A model generated the notes under the pieces. It was not told the origin of the DNA. It did no database searches and saw only the letters and a list, made by a program, of their open reading frames with translations. 64,000 bases of DNA from Rhizoclosmatium globosum (Eukaryota > Chytridiomycota > Chytridiomycetes > Chytridiales > Chytriomycetaceae): assembly GCA_002104985.1 (NCBI GenBank), contig MCGO01000096.1, positions 1 to 64,000 on the forward strand, given 5' to 3'. The translations under genes and the position numbers were made by a program. Positions 36,530 through 47,999 of the stretch are shown piece by piece (the stretch's first letter is position 1; every line of letters begins with the position of its first letter).

Positions 36530-39500
36530 ATGCAGGCAACAATCATTGCTGCTCTCTTGGGAATACTGGCAATCCAAACTCAAGCCCAGCTAATTGCCTC
36601 CAACATCCATACGAACGGCACTAGTTACTATACAGCTCCTGATTGTAATATTGGAAACAACTCTTTCGGATGGAATACCCTTCGAAATCCAGATGGAAGT
36701 CTCTTTACAGCCTCAAAACGTCCAATTGTGCTTGTTTATGATAACTGGGTCAGTTCAAGAGTGAATACTTACGTCACGCAATATTTACTTCAGGCGATGG
36801 GATACAAGTATGATGACAAACAAAAGACTTTATTCCAATTTCTATCTCTTCCAGTCTAACTTGATTGTAGGGTTCGCGTTGTTGCAAGGTCTCCTTACAT
36901 TCTCGGTCCTGAACTTTATCAACATATCGTCGATTTGGAAATGGAACTCTGTGAGATTTTATCCTTAAAGAGTATTGATTCTAATCACATTGTAAAGGGC
37001 CGAGTGACTTCACCAATTATGGTCAGATCACACAAGTGGATCGTGTAGGATTTGACTTAGGTCCAGTCGGGTAAAGTCGTTCACTATTAGAAGTATTCAA
37101 AAACTTACTGGCACTAAAATGCAGATATAATGGAATAGTTGGATGGTGGTTTCCCAGCTACCTTTTGGACCAATACCCAGAGTATTCTCTCGAGTTTTGG
37201 AAGTTCCTATTAAATCCCACGATTCGATCCATATTTCCTCCTTCTGGCTCTGGCCCCTTCGTCACTTTGAATGGAGCTCCGATATGCGACAATATGCCCG
37301 GAACCTGTTTAAACAATGTAAACAAACACTCGTTTGTTTGTATGACTAACCACATCAAAGACGTACATCCCTGAGCATTGTCGCAAAAAGAATGCAAATT
37401 GCATTGAACTCCTGCAATATGTTCCAGAATACTACACCAATATCTATCAAAGACTTATTGACGGTTTAAAACTTCCAGTTACCATAAACTTTGTGGGCGA
37501 CACCTTACAGACAATAGTTCGAGACGCATTTAATAAGCAGAAACCAGTTTTATTCTATGGATGGACTCCAACCGTCTTTTTGTCGCAGTTTAACGTGACC
37601 AAAGTCATGTTTCCCATCTCCAACGCGTCTGAATATGCTGCATTTGGAACCAGTGAGCGAAATACATGCTACTCTTATATATCTTATACTGTTGAACAGA
37701 TCCTGCAACGCCGTTGACAACAGAAATGCAAACCACTGTCATCCGAAAACTGGTCTCACCACACTTCTCCAAAGACTTTCCAGAAGCCCAGGCGTTCATA
37801 ACATCATACTCACTTGACGATTCTCAAATCGGCGCAATTTTAAAATCTGTTTCGGATGGTTCCTTGACAGAAGCGCAAGCCGCATGTGCTTGGGTTCAAG
37901 GAAATCGGCCGTTATGGGAACCGTGGATTCCCACATTACCTCAGTCTGTTGGTAACGACCCAATTCAATGTATTCGTTGAAATTACTGATTGCGTCTTAT
38001 AGTCTCATGTCCAATCGGTCAAGGCCGATACCTTAGTGGCGCAGCATACACATGTATAATTTGTCCTGTAGGTACTTACAACTGGAACCCAAAAAACACG
38101 GGTAGATGCTCACACTGTTCCGACGAATTCACGTGTCTTGGCGGCGCTGATGTGCGGGTTCTCAAGGGGTTGTGGATGGCAAATCGGATGGATGTGCCCA
38201 CTGCGTATAGCTGTCCTACACAGGACTCTTGTTGTACGGACAATAACTGTACTGCTCAGACTTGTGCGTCTGGGTTTAAAGGCTTATTGTGCACGGAATG
38301 TGAGGAAGCGGGTTCGTATTTGTGGGGGAACAAGTGTCGACACTGTTCAAAGAGTGGCGGTGTTAGCTTCTACTTGATAATCGTGTTAGCTTTCCTATGT
38401 GCGTTTGGCTTGCTTGCGCTACCGTATGAAGAGGCCCCAACGGTTGAGTTGCTGTTCTTTTACTTTCAAGTGTCGCGATACGTATTTGAGACACAAACTG
38501 AAGGGATTTTCAGTATCGCTGGAATAAGTACATTCTTGTCAATTGCGGCGCTAAATGTCGATGGGTTTGTGTCGGATTGCACACTTCCGATTTCAGGGAT
38601 TAATCGACTGCTCTTTCGATTGTTTTTACCTACTCTCATATTGGTGGATATTGTTGCCTTGTATTTTCTTTTGCGTGTTGTGCAGAATCGGCTGCCTGGT
38701 GCTCATGATGTATTGATGAGATGGATGCCGTATTATATGAACGGACAACCAATTAATTTGATATGCTTTCGAGCCGTGATAGTCGTCAGCACATTTGTAA
38801 TCATGCCGCTTGTTGACTCCAGCCTTGTGTTGTAAGTTAATCAGCATATGGTATCGCAGCTTACACATATATCTATAGACTCCAATGCACCGAGGTTGAG
38901 GGAAAGATGGTCTTATTCCATGTTCCTCAAGTTCAATGCTTCAGTTCGGAGCATGCCCCAGCGGCAGCCGTAGCGATAATTGTAATCACATTAATGCTTT
39001 TTGTATTGCCTGCCTTTCTCTCCTTAGTTCTATGCCGACTCTGGAAAAGTGATATGATCTCATACAGCCGTGATTTACCTCCCATTCAAACACTGTTCCA
39101 GTGCCTATACCTCATCTTCAAGCCAGAAATGTTCTTCATGATGCCAATCACGATCTTAGAAAAAGGGATTCTTGCAATCCTCTTCACAGTTTTACACCAC
39201 TACTCCAACCAAATCCAAACAAACGTCTACATTATGGTCTTGACGCTTGTTTGTGCGACACGCATTTATTGGCAGCCCTTTTCAAATCATTTGGAAGCGT
39301 ATCTGAATCGAGAAGTCGCGTTAGGAGTTCTTGCAATGGTTGCGTTACGCATGTACACTGATCATTATGGCGTTTCGAATGTAGCACTTGTTGAAATGGG
39401 TGTCTTGATTTTTTTACCGCCAATTTTGCACTGTATCAGGTGGTTACAGCATAATTACATCAAGCATAAGGAGACCATATTGGAAGTCGTTCATAAGGGC

Positions 39501-39761
39501 AGTAGTCTCGTGGACAGCATGAAGGGAAAACTAAGCAACAAAGTAGAAACTAATTCTAAGTTAAGCGAATCCCCTGAAGGAAACAAAGTAGGTAATGGAA
39601 CCGAGGTCTTGAGAATTGCGCGATCAAGTTCTCTTTGTGAAATTGAATCAAAACATAGAAGTCAAAATCTCATGCGAAGAAACAGTATCACTGTCAGCAG
39701 ACAAATGATCAAGAAGGCAAGTATCAAAGATCTAGGCTCCAGTCCAAAGGAGGAGTGTTAA
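36530..39761 (+). CDS. Receptor-like protein 2: glycine-betaine-type binding domain + Cys-rich stalk + multi-span membrane domain
   Basis: Eight exons (36530-36807, 36871-36950, 36998-37070, 37125-37317, 37361-37652, 37700-37951, 38003-38831, 38879-39761) total 2880 nt, 959 aa, fully open. Signal peptide MQATIIAALLGILAIQTQA. The binding domain is complete and includes GWWFPSYLLDQYPEY, absent from receptor 1, then INFVGDTLQTIVR and KQKPVLFYGWTPTVFL (compare the bacterial WTPHW segment). The stalk has CPVGTYNWNP, GLLCTECEEAGSYLWG and CRHC. Membrane spans include FYLIIVLAFLCAFGLLAL, LLFRLFLPTLILVDIVALYF and AVAIIVITLMLFVLPAFL, with the FKPEMFF...LEKGILAI and RIYWQPF segments typical of GCC2/GCC3-linked, TRP-like membrane regions. 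Likely a plasma-membrane sensor or channel. Confidence 0.78.
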
Positions 39762-39959
39762 GCGATATTAAATCTGATTTGTATCTGGAGTGTATTAAGG
39801 TGTAAGAATTATATCTCTACTTTGTGGCAATATACAATAATTTACTTTATTCTCAAATCTTATCCACAATATACAACCATCACTTCCCATTTTGCTTCCC
39901 ATCTCTCATCCCAACTAAAAAACACCTTCCCGGACACCCAAAAGACCCAAGTGCCGCCA

Positions 39960-40271
39960 ATGCCACCAAAGACAAAGTACAGAAAGCGAAACCAGTGCAC
40001 TTCACAGCGAAAGCCAAGAAAGCTTCCCATCAAAGGAAAGCGTGCGGGGTATACAACAGCCAATGCATACAAGATCACTCCAGCTATGCAATCTCGCATT
40101 GACTTCGGTAAACATATCAAAGCAATGTTTTCTTTATTAATTAAACGAACAGGAGTCAAAGAAGCTCTGAATGCAACGAATCTGACTCTTGATGGTCTGA
40201 AATCAGTGACAGGTGTTTCCTGCATTCTTCAACAACAACCTTCCTTCATCCCAGAACCTTCACATTATTAA
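39960..40271 (+). CDS. Possible small basic protein (103 aa)
   Basis: An open frame starting MPPKTKYRKRNQCTSQRKPR, with a Lys/Arg-rich N-terminus and an amphipathic C-terminal half (FGKHIKAMFSLLIKRTGV). I do not recognise it. Nothing but composition and length supports it, and it ends just before the tRNA-Trp gene. Confidence 0.3.
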   Translation: MPPKTKYRKRNQCTSQRKPRKLPIKGKRAGYTTANAYKITPAMQSRIDFGKHIKAMFSLLIKRTGVKEALNATNLTLDGLKSVTGVSCILQQQPSFIPEPSHY

Positions 40272-40276
40272 AACAT

Positions 40277-40347
40277 GACCCCTACGTGATTTGAACACGC
40301 AACCTTTCGCTTTGGAGACGAACGCGCTACCGTTGCGCCAAGGAGTC
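40277..40347 (-). tRNA. tRNA-Trp (anticodon CCA)
   Basis: On the minus strand, acceptor GACTCCT pairs with AGGGGTC, the anticodon arm TTCGT-CTCCAAA-GCGAA shows CCA, and the T-arm CGTG-TTCAAAT-CACG is intact. No intron. GCGCAACGGTAGCGC forms the D-arm. Confidence 0.88.
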
Positions 40348-40429
40348 GATGCTTTCTTAAGTCAAATATTTATTATGATGGCTTATTTTAACTACCTGTT
40401 AAGGAAGAATAATTCTGTTACATAGATAA

Positions 40430-40490
40430 CGTGTCGGAGACTATGATCTTTGCTTAGCTCGCAAGTCAGTATGTGTTCATTTCCAACCAC
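40430..40490. repeat. Dispersed repeat, copy 1 (second copy at 48329-48400)
   Basis: The block GACTATGATCTTTGCTT and its surroundings (CGTGT upstream, TTCATTTCCAACCAC downstream) recur at 48329-48400 with scattered differences. The two copies flank the transposon block, so this may be an old duplication split by insertions. Confidence 0.5.
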
Positions 40491-40506
40491 CTACCTGACC
40501 GAAGGA

Positions 40507-40555
40507 TTCCTGCCAGACTTGAACACACAACCTTTCGCTACAGAGACGAACGAAA
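40507..40555 (-). pseudogene. Truncated tRNA-Trp-like fragment
   Basis: The segment matches the T-arm and anticodon arm of the nearby tRNA-Trp (TTGAACAC-CAACCTTTCGCT and GAGACGAACG on the plus strand). The D-arm half is missing and the anticodon loop has changed. It is a dead partial copy. Confidence 0.5.
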
Positions 40556-40691
40556 TATTCTCCTACTCTCTCTCTCTCAAGATGTGGCAAATACCGTTCC
40601 CCCCTTAATCAGGATGCAGTGATGGATGGAGATTGGTGGCGCCGGAATAGCCGGAACTGGGTCGGATATTGACTGTCTCAATGTGATATCA

Positions 40692-42635
40692 CTACACTGC
40701 CAACCCGCTTGCGACAGGAATTCTGTAGAAATTCTGTGGAAAATTCTGTCAAACTGGTTCTACAGAATTCCTACATTATGTGTTGCTACATAACATTCCA
40801 CCGAAAATTCTGTCGGAATGCTGTCGCAATTCTGTGGGAATTTGGTCGAGCCCGGGATGGAGATAGCTGCTTCCGATCCGATTTGCCTCAATTAAGTTAT
40901 AATGATAAATGTTGTTTATTTATAACAAGAAACGAGAAAAAAGAGGAAAAGAAGAAGATAATAGCTGTATGACTCACACTTCTTACAGGCATCTTCACCG
41001 CCGGTGGCTTCGTTGTCATTGAGAACCTCAGTTTTAAGTTTACATTCTCACTGCGAAGAAGTACTGCTAAATATCGAAGAGATTTTAGATTCGGGCATAC
41101 AGAGTAAATAATTACCTCGCATGGAGGTAACACGGGTTCTGCGTTTAAAATCCCTTACGCGACCCATTTCTTTCCATGATGTCTAACGTATCTATGTGAT
41201 AGGATTAGATGCTTTGACACTTTCAAATGAAGCACAGACCATCAACACAACCCGTTCAATTTTCAAATCTGCTTCGCCAACAGAACGCTGCTTCCACCAT
41301 AAGCCCCAATATGGCACACGTTGCAGTTGCACTGCTTCATTCTCGACCTAGAATAATGAGCTCAGCAAATGTTCAATTACAGTTGGAACCAACCTGACAC
41401 ACACGCGCACAACTAGCAGCTGCCAGAAGTAGGATCCAGCTGCAAATATGAAGTAAGAAAAACTCAATCAAGAATATACACCTACATCAATAGAACTCGA
41501 CAGATATCATTCCGTTGGTCGCAACGCTGTGATATCTCCAAGAACTGCCGGCAGTCGTGTTGAGAGTGGCATCACGGATCTTTGACTGGACGAACTAGGA
41601 TTGACTAAAAGAGAATCACTAACTTAGAACAACAGTATACATTGCTTTGTAGCGTATCTAATTGAATCCTTCCAATCCTCGTTGTCACCCTGATCGCGGA
41701 ACGGTTTGAAGCAAGGGCACTGGCTACCAAGGTACCTCTGTTGCTGCTGGTGTTGGTGATTCAGAAGACCTTTGTTTCGAAAATAAGGGGAAAGGACATC
41801 GATTGCCTGCCAGCAATAGAGGTTCTCGCGCCATTCAGTTGAAAGCAGTGGCTGCAATTGTGATTGTTCCAGAAATAAGGAGTATGGTTGGTTTGAGCTG
41901 TTAATAAAGACGAGAAGGAGGATGCGAGAATGGAGTTGTAGATTGTACCTTAGGACGCCACTGTTCTTATCCCTCATTGCCAGATGAATTGTTGATCCAT
42001 CATGGACGAGAGCATTGTGTTCGTGCTTTGGATGTGGTTTTTGGAGGGAACTTCGACACAGCGTTTTTTCCATCAACAACTTGTGTCTTCTTCCTCATTA
42101 AACTGTTCTGATAAGAAGAAAATATAATCACCAAATTTTGATTTATTCTGCAAACTCAATAACAGTACACGCAAAGTCATTCTTCATTTTGTGGTAATTG
42201 ACTTTGTTAGATCTTTAGACTATGATCTAATGTATCACTTTTTATAGAACACATATTTACCTGCCCTTTCATCTCTCCTTATGACTTGCACTGTTACGTT
42301 TCAGAACTTTTACGCTTATAAATAATGCTTGTATTGTCAGATGAGCGCTAGAGAAATAGGTTGATGGTTAGAGCGCGGAGAAACAGTGAATGTGGCCCTG
42401 GTTCAAAGCGCATTTTGGAAAAACAACCTTGTTACTCCACGTCACACAACGGCTTGACCGAATTCTGAGGTAATTCTGTAGTAATTCTGTGGTAATTCCG
42501 TGAAAACTTGAGACAGAATATTCCACATCACGTTCTGTCAAAATTATTTAGTAATTCCGTCAACTATGTTTACAGAATTCCTACAGAACAGTCATTATGT
42601 AGGAATTCTGTCGGAAAAATGGTTTGGCGGTGTAG
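40692..42635. mobile_element. Non-autonomous DNA transposon with short TIRs and iterated TTCTGT subterminal repeats
   Basis: The ends are imperfect inverted repeats: CTACACTGCCAACC at the left and, read inward from the right, CTACACCGCCAAACC. Inside each end lie many copies of an AATTCTGT(A/G/C) motif in both orientations (about 40710-40850 and 42460-42615). Iterated subterminal motifs like these are typical of transposase binding in CACTA-type elements. The interior (about 1.5 kb) has only a doubtful minus-strand frame at 41624-42079 with a His/Gln tract and no transposase. No clear target duplication is seen. Confidence 0.6.
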
Positions 42636-43074
42636 AAGAGAACCCCGACTACAGAGGCCAACATCAGGAAACTGCAGATATGCCTAAATATTAATAAAAA
42701 TGTATGGAAATGTATTCTTATGGAGCTTATGTAAAACATGCGACCCCCCCCTGATTTCAATACCTGCCAAATTTGACATACGCGTTCTAATGCGTGACAA
42801 ATGTTGCAAATGCATGAGCAAGGCATTACTAATAGATTAGTGACAATACAAAGAAGGCCTTAGAATAAGAAGAATGAGTGGGGCATAACACTTATAAGAA
42901 ATACATTTCCAATGTATTTGCAATGCATTCAGTATTCCAGCCCAACATAAGTCTCTATTTCTAATCTGCTTGAATATCTTACAATATGCACATAATGTGG
43001 GATAATAATGTTTATTTTTGGCTTGCATTTTGAGCCAGAAAGGATATGAAACGAAAGGATATAACAACAATGCA

Positions 43075-44720
43075 CTAGAACTTGAACTTTTTCACAGTGT
43101 TTGTGCTCTTGTTGAAACGACGACGTAAGACAGCGTAGAAACCACTGCATCCAGCTCTTACACGAGATTGTAAGTCGAAATCATGGACTCCGTCGGCATC
43201 AATACCTTTGTATGCGTTCAATAGCTGTTGGTAACAAGCAAACGATGCTGTGTGGTCGGTGAAAGCCAATGTAGTCTGGTCGACTCTTTCAAGTTGGTGG
43301 TGAACCTGGGCATGTCATTAATATTTATATAATCAGAAGGAGAGTTGTTACCAAACTGACAAGAACTGCAAACGGATGGATTGACTTGTTCTCGAAAAAC
43401 TCCTCAATTGTCAAACAGCGCTTGAATGACGCCAAATTGATAGCAGTTTCGCAGGCATTCAGGAAATGTGGATTCTGGTACTGTTGGCACATGGTTACTC
43501 CATCTTCTTCATTGGTTGTAGTTAGATGAAGAAATCTACAGAGAGATTAATGTCTTGTTTGGAATGAATCATGACTCACTGAAGCTCATGCAGTAATTCC
43601 GCAGCTTTGGGTTTGTTCCGAGCTCCAGTTTTGAGGCCTAAATCGTAAGGATCGGTTGCAAGCCACATCTTGTTGAAATCGCAGAAGAATGTACTTCTAT
43701 ACGTTTGGATTTTGTATTTATACTGTGGAAACTGTTAGATTACGTAGCTGGGATTAGAACAACGACTTACATCTTCATACATCTGAGTTGGGTCAGACGA
43801 GAGTAACGGCTCAACCTTGAATCCACAAGCACGACTGAGGAGCAAATAAATCCGACTGCGTACTGCTTTATCTGGCTCTCCAGTGAATGAGTCAACAAAA
43901 AGGCGGTGTTTGATACAATCCTTGACACATAGAGACAGGAAGGTTGCGTATTGCCTGTTGATGACTAGAGTTAGAGTTGTGATATGATCAATAAAGAGAC
44001 ACGTACTTCTTGGACAGTCCAGCTTCGTAGAAGAGATCACCCGCAATGAGTTCGTTCGGGGTTTCATTTGAATCGGGATCGGCATTGTTCCATCGCCTGG
44101 CACCAAGGCTTGCGCGACTCGCATCAGTCGCCGGGTTCTCGCCTTCTTCTGGAATCGTTTCGTTTGGACCATTGCGTCTGGAGCGTGGAGGCGTCACGTC
44201 TTCGCGGCGGGTTTCTTCGTCTTCGGTGTTGTTGTCCTCGCTGCCTTGGTTGCCCTCGTCGCCCTCGTCGATTTCGTCGCCCTCGTCGTCGTCCTCCACG
44301 TTGTTGTCATCGTCGTTGTTGTCGTTGTCGTCGTCGTCGTCGTCGTCGTCGTCCTCGTCCTCGTTGTCATCCGCTTTGTTGGTGGTCTTGACGTGTCGTC
44401 CATTTCTGATGAAGTTAAAAAACGAAGAAGAAGAGTGAACACCGCTCACTTGTTCGATAAACGTTTCGCCTTTGCGATCAAGGCCTTTACGTTCGAGTTC
44501 CTTTTGATTTAAACGTAAGATTTGAAAGTTGAAATAAAGAGCCTTACAAAGATCCTGTTGAGGCAGCAAGTCTCTTGGTGTTCCGGCTCTTCTTCCCCTT
44601 GCGTATTTTCAAAAGACTAGAATCGAAAGTAGACGCATTGTTCTCCGGATGCGTTCGACGTTTGGCTGTTTGCTTTTGTTTCCGAGTGACGCCTTTGTGG
44701 ACTTCTTGCGATTGCGCCAT
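43075..44720 (-). CDS. Transposon partner gene with acidic tract and DUF6532-like domain
   Basis: Multi-exon. The N-terminus is basic (MAQSQEVHKGVTRKQKQTAK, LLKIRKGKKSRNTKRL). A 44-nt intron joins it to LNSNVKALIAKAKRLSNK, and the next exon has a long Asp/Glu run encoded by GAC/GTC repeats (about 44250-44370). Then follow QYATFLSLCVKDCIKHRLFV, RSRIYLLLSRACGF, NPHFLNACETAINLASFKRC, IEEFFENKSIHPFAVLVSL and HHQLERVD...FACYQQLLNAY. This last part has the layout of the fungal DUF6532 domain (aromatic wF..., then piALvltai and a tyrosine-rich end). It likely aids transposition; exact role unknown. Confidence 0.6.
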
Positions 44721-44760
44721 TGTTTTCGTTTTGCAAACAAAAATTGAACAACTAAGTTGA

Positions 44761-47717
44761 ATGACTTTCCGTTGCAGGTTTAACTGCAAAGTCTTCAAAT
44801 CAAAAGACAATCTTGGAAGACATATGCGATTATGTCATCCTGAATACTTGTCGATGAGCCATGGCCCAGCATTGTTCTCCGACCCTTCTGAATCAGACCA
44901 AAGCGCAACTGAGGAAAGTGATTATGAAGATGTTCGCAACTCCGCTGCTCCGTATCAAATCTCATCACCAACCGAGACTTCTATTTCTATCTCATCGCCA
45001 ACAGAGACTTTGATTTCCGAACCTATGGATCTTGACTTCAATCTGGATGATAAAAATGGTCCTAATGAGAATAGTCAGCCAGTGACTCATGGTATTTTTG
45101 CAGTCATATTTTTGTCACAGTGTTTGTAATACAATATAGGTCTACCACTTAATGATGTCTATTACGATGAAGATAAAAGTCTTGTCAAGCAGATAACTGA
45201 TACATTTCGTCCTCACGATATTGATTTAATTGTGCATTGTGTTGTTGAAAATCCAATGGGGCAGACCGCTATCACCCGCAAAATTAAATTTGATAATCCA
45301 CGGTGGACACCTGAATGTCGAACAGCCTTTAAGACTGGGAAAGGGCTTTTGGGAGCCATTGATAAATTTGCTGGCTTGAGTGTTGTATGTAGTGCAGGTT
45401 TTTAAGGTTCAGTACTTCTGACATTCCTTTAGGATTACGAGTGTCATGATGTACCAATCGAACTTATTCTCTCTAATATGCCTGAAAGATATGAGGAAAA
45501 AGCAAGAGCTCATTGGGAAAATGATCCCGTTTCAGTCCATGTACGCCCACTAGACAAAGTAATCGAATGCATGCTCAGTGATTCGACTCTAAAAGACGTA
45601 TTCAAATATTGTTATATGCAGCAGCTTGATGCCATGGGAAACCGTATTTATGATGAAGCGTATTCAAGTGATTACTGCAAGACTCTTCAGGAAAAGATTC
45701 CTGATGGGGGGACACCACTTCTGCTAAAGTTTGGATCTGATGCTGCCCTTGCGACTAAAATTGGAAAGCAATCGTTTCATCCCATGATAATGACCTTTGG
45801 GAATATTGACAAACGTTGGCGTAATAAGCTCTCAAACCAAGCAAGTGTTATGGTGGCGTATCTCCCAGTGTTATCAAACCAAACTACTGGTGAACGAGAA
45901 TCTCAATTCCTCACAGCATATAAACGTGCAGTTCATCATGCTACCTTGGCTATTATTCTGTCTTGCATTGAGGATTGGGTTACACATGGAGTTAATTTGA
46001 TAAGCCCAGATGGAAGAATGCGCTGCTACTATCCATGTTTATTCAATTATGATGGCGACTATCCAGAGTTAACCTTGACTGCCACTGTTAGCCCTGGATG
46101 TCTTGCTGCCCCAATGCCTTGCTGTTTTGTGAAGCAGTGCGAACTCAGCAACTGCGGGCGTAGTTGTCAGTCGTTTGTTCGAAAGAAGACTGAGTCTTTG
46201 GAACAAAATTTCAAATTTGCTATGCGCGGGAAATCATACACAATTCAACGGGCTCGTTTTGCAGCAAAAGGGCAGGTTCCATTTGTCAAAAATGCTTTCT
46301 ACAAACTGCACATGGCATCTGAGCGATTCTGCATTCATTCCGCTGTTACTGCTGATCCGATGCATTCAATTTTTATTGGAGTCTTTGGTTATCACCTCTG
46401 GAAACTTGTGAAATCTGCCATCACTGAGAAGCTTGGTGATAAAGGCCTTCAGAAAATGGATCTTAGAATTTCAAAAATCCCTCCTTACCCTGGATTCAGC
46501 CGATTTCAGAAGGGAGCTTCGTCTCTAAGCAAGCTTACAAAGAAAGACTATGCAAGCATTATGATTTACCTTCTGCCATGTGTCTACGATTTGGTTTCAG
46601 TTGAAGTAATTGAATGCCTTGAAGCTCTTTTTGATATCACGATGATGGTTTCGGCAAAGAGCCATACCGATTCATCCTTAGCTATTTTGACTGCAAGACT
46701 TCAAGACTTTTCAGACTTAGTTCAAGTATTTGACACAGACAAGAAGTCTATGAACTTTCCCAAAATGCACATTTTGGCTTCATTTCCAGAAGCAATTAGA
46801 AGGTTCGGCGCCACTGACTCGTATGGAACAGAATTTTTGGAGTCAACACAAAGAACAAACGTGGTCGCTGCTTATGCTGACACCAATAGGAAGGAATCAG
46901 AAAAGCAAATGATTCTGAACGTCACTCGAAAGGATAAGGTCAACAGAATGAGAAATTTGATGCTGAGACACAAGGGATTGACTTCTGGAGAAGCCAAAAT
47001 GTTTACCTGGAGTGAATCTGCTGACCCGCACTTCAGTTTGGTAGCAAGAAAACGACTCTTCTCCTTTCGTGAGTTTGAAGCTTCAGACAAAGTTTATCAT
47101 GGCCTCAGCCATAAAGTTGGAAAGTATGGAATCAAAATTCATCTGTTTGTCAAGGTAAGCACAGTGTTAAAAAACCAAAGCTTATCTTTTAAATCTAGGA
47201 GCATACTTTATTTCGCTCCGCCAAAATTGTCAATTTTGACAAGAACAGCAGTCAGCATGTTGAGTTTCTTCGAATTGGCAACAAGGGATTGCCAGACTTT
47301 TGTGTCTACACGTTGAATAAGCTAAAGCCTCCTGTCATGGAGTCTGGCCTGGGTGGAAGTCAGTTCCTTGTTGGAAGAGCAAAACACTTCATGGCTGTTA
47401 AACATCAAGATAGCAATAATATATCACATTTTGTGGTATTGCAACGTTACCAGGCCCTACCGCAACACCAACAAAACAAGAGTGGCCTGTTCATTCTTGA
47501 GCCTGCCCATGTTGGAGACAAGAATTCGATTGTTGTGGCTCCTCTCAATTCAATCAAAGGAAGAGCTCACATTATTCCTTATTTTCAGGATGGACAAAAC
47601 GGAAAGTCTGGAAAGGTTTATTTGAATACGTATGCAGAACGTAACCTTTGGTCTATCATCCGCAAGAGTTACAATTTTTCTGCTGGATCTGACACTGAAT
47701 CAATTTTGTCTGACTGA
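44761..47717 (+). CDS. Plavaka-type transposase with N-terminal C2H2 zinc finger
   Basis: Starts MTFRCRFNCKVFKSKDNLGRHMRLCH, a C2H2 finger (C-x3-C...H-x4-H). After an acidic Ser-rich linker and short introns come the transposase blocks: YYDEDKSLVKQIT, PRWTPECRTAFKTGKGLLGAI, then the long exon from about 45433 with TPLLLKFGSDAALATKIGKQ, PMIMTFGNIDKRWRNKLSNQ, SVMVAYLPVL, GRMRCYYPCLFNYDGDYPE and TADPMHSIFIGVFGYHLW. Asp residues in LLLKFGSD, FNYDGDYPE and TADPMH are candidates for the catalytic acids. The last exon ends SDTESILSD. The whole frame is open, so the element may be active or recently so. Confidence 0.75.
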
Positions 47718-47999
47718 GTCTCTCGTGAAAGTTATAAAAGCTGCTTGTATCTGTCTTTTAAGAATGAATAAAAATACATAAGTTAGCTATTTATTATACA
47801 CAATAATGCATGCATAATATGCCAAACAATTACTTTGAATGTCCAATCTATTACGTTTCCATGTGAGATCCATAATTTTGCATTTCATGCATTTGTAAGG
47901 CATTCTTAACATTTCAAATATGAAAAATCCCAAGAAATGTATTCGTAATGTTGCATATGCATCATCATGCTGCAAAATGTTGGGTTGAGTTTCCTGATG

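Larger units (their letters stand above)
40348..40691. other. Gene-free stretch with a dispersed repeat and a tRNA fragment
   Basis: It holds a repeat copy (40430-40490), a tRNA-Trp-like fragment (40507-40555) and the left flank of a DNA transposon. No protein gene is seen. Confidence 0.5.
42662..47999. mobile_element. Plavaka-like (CACTA-related) DNA transposon, apparently complete
   Basis: The 5338-bp unit is bounded by perfect 12-bp inverted repeats, CATCAGGAAACT at 42662-42673 and its complement at 47988-47999. AA flanks both ends and may be a 2-bp target duplication. Subterminal ATGCAT/AATGTATT-like motifs recur inside both ends. It carries two divergent genes, 40 bp apart: a transposase (plus strand) and a DUF6532-like partner (minus strand), both open. 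The right end abuts a truncated gene fragment. Confidence 0.72.

Noticed and set aside
41624..42079. A 151-codon minus-strand frame as a transposase
   Set aside because: It has no recognisable catalytic motif, lies within a non-autonomous element and looks like chance or relic sequence.
44046..44512. Long plus-strand frames with Ser and Val runs opposite the transposon partner gene
   Set aside because: They are the reverse reading of the GAC/GTC repeat that encodes the Asp/Glu tract of the minus-strand gene.
40692..47999. One composite transposon covering both elements
   Set aside because: The two units have different inverted ends and 26 bp of other sequence between them.
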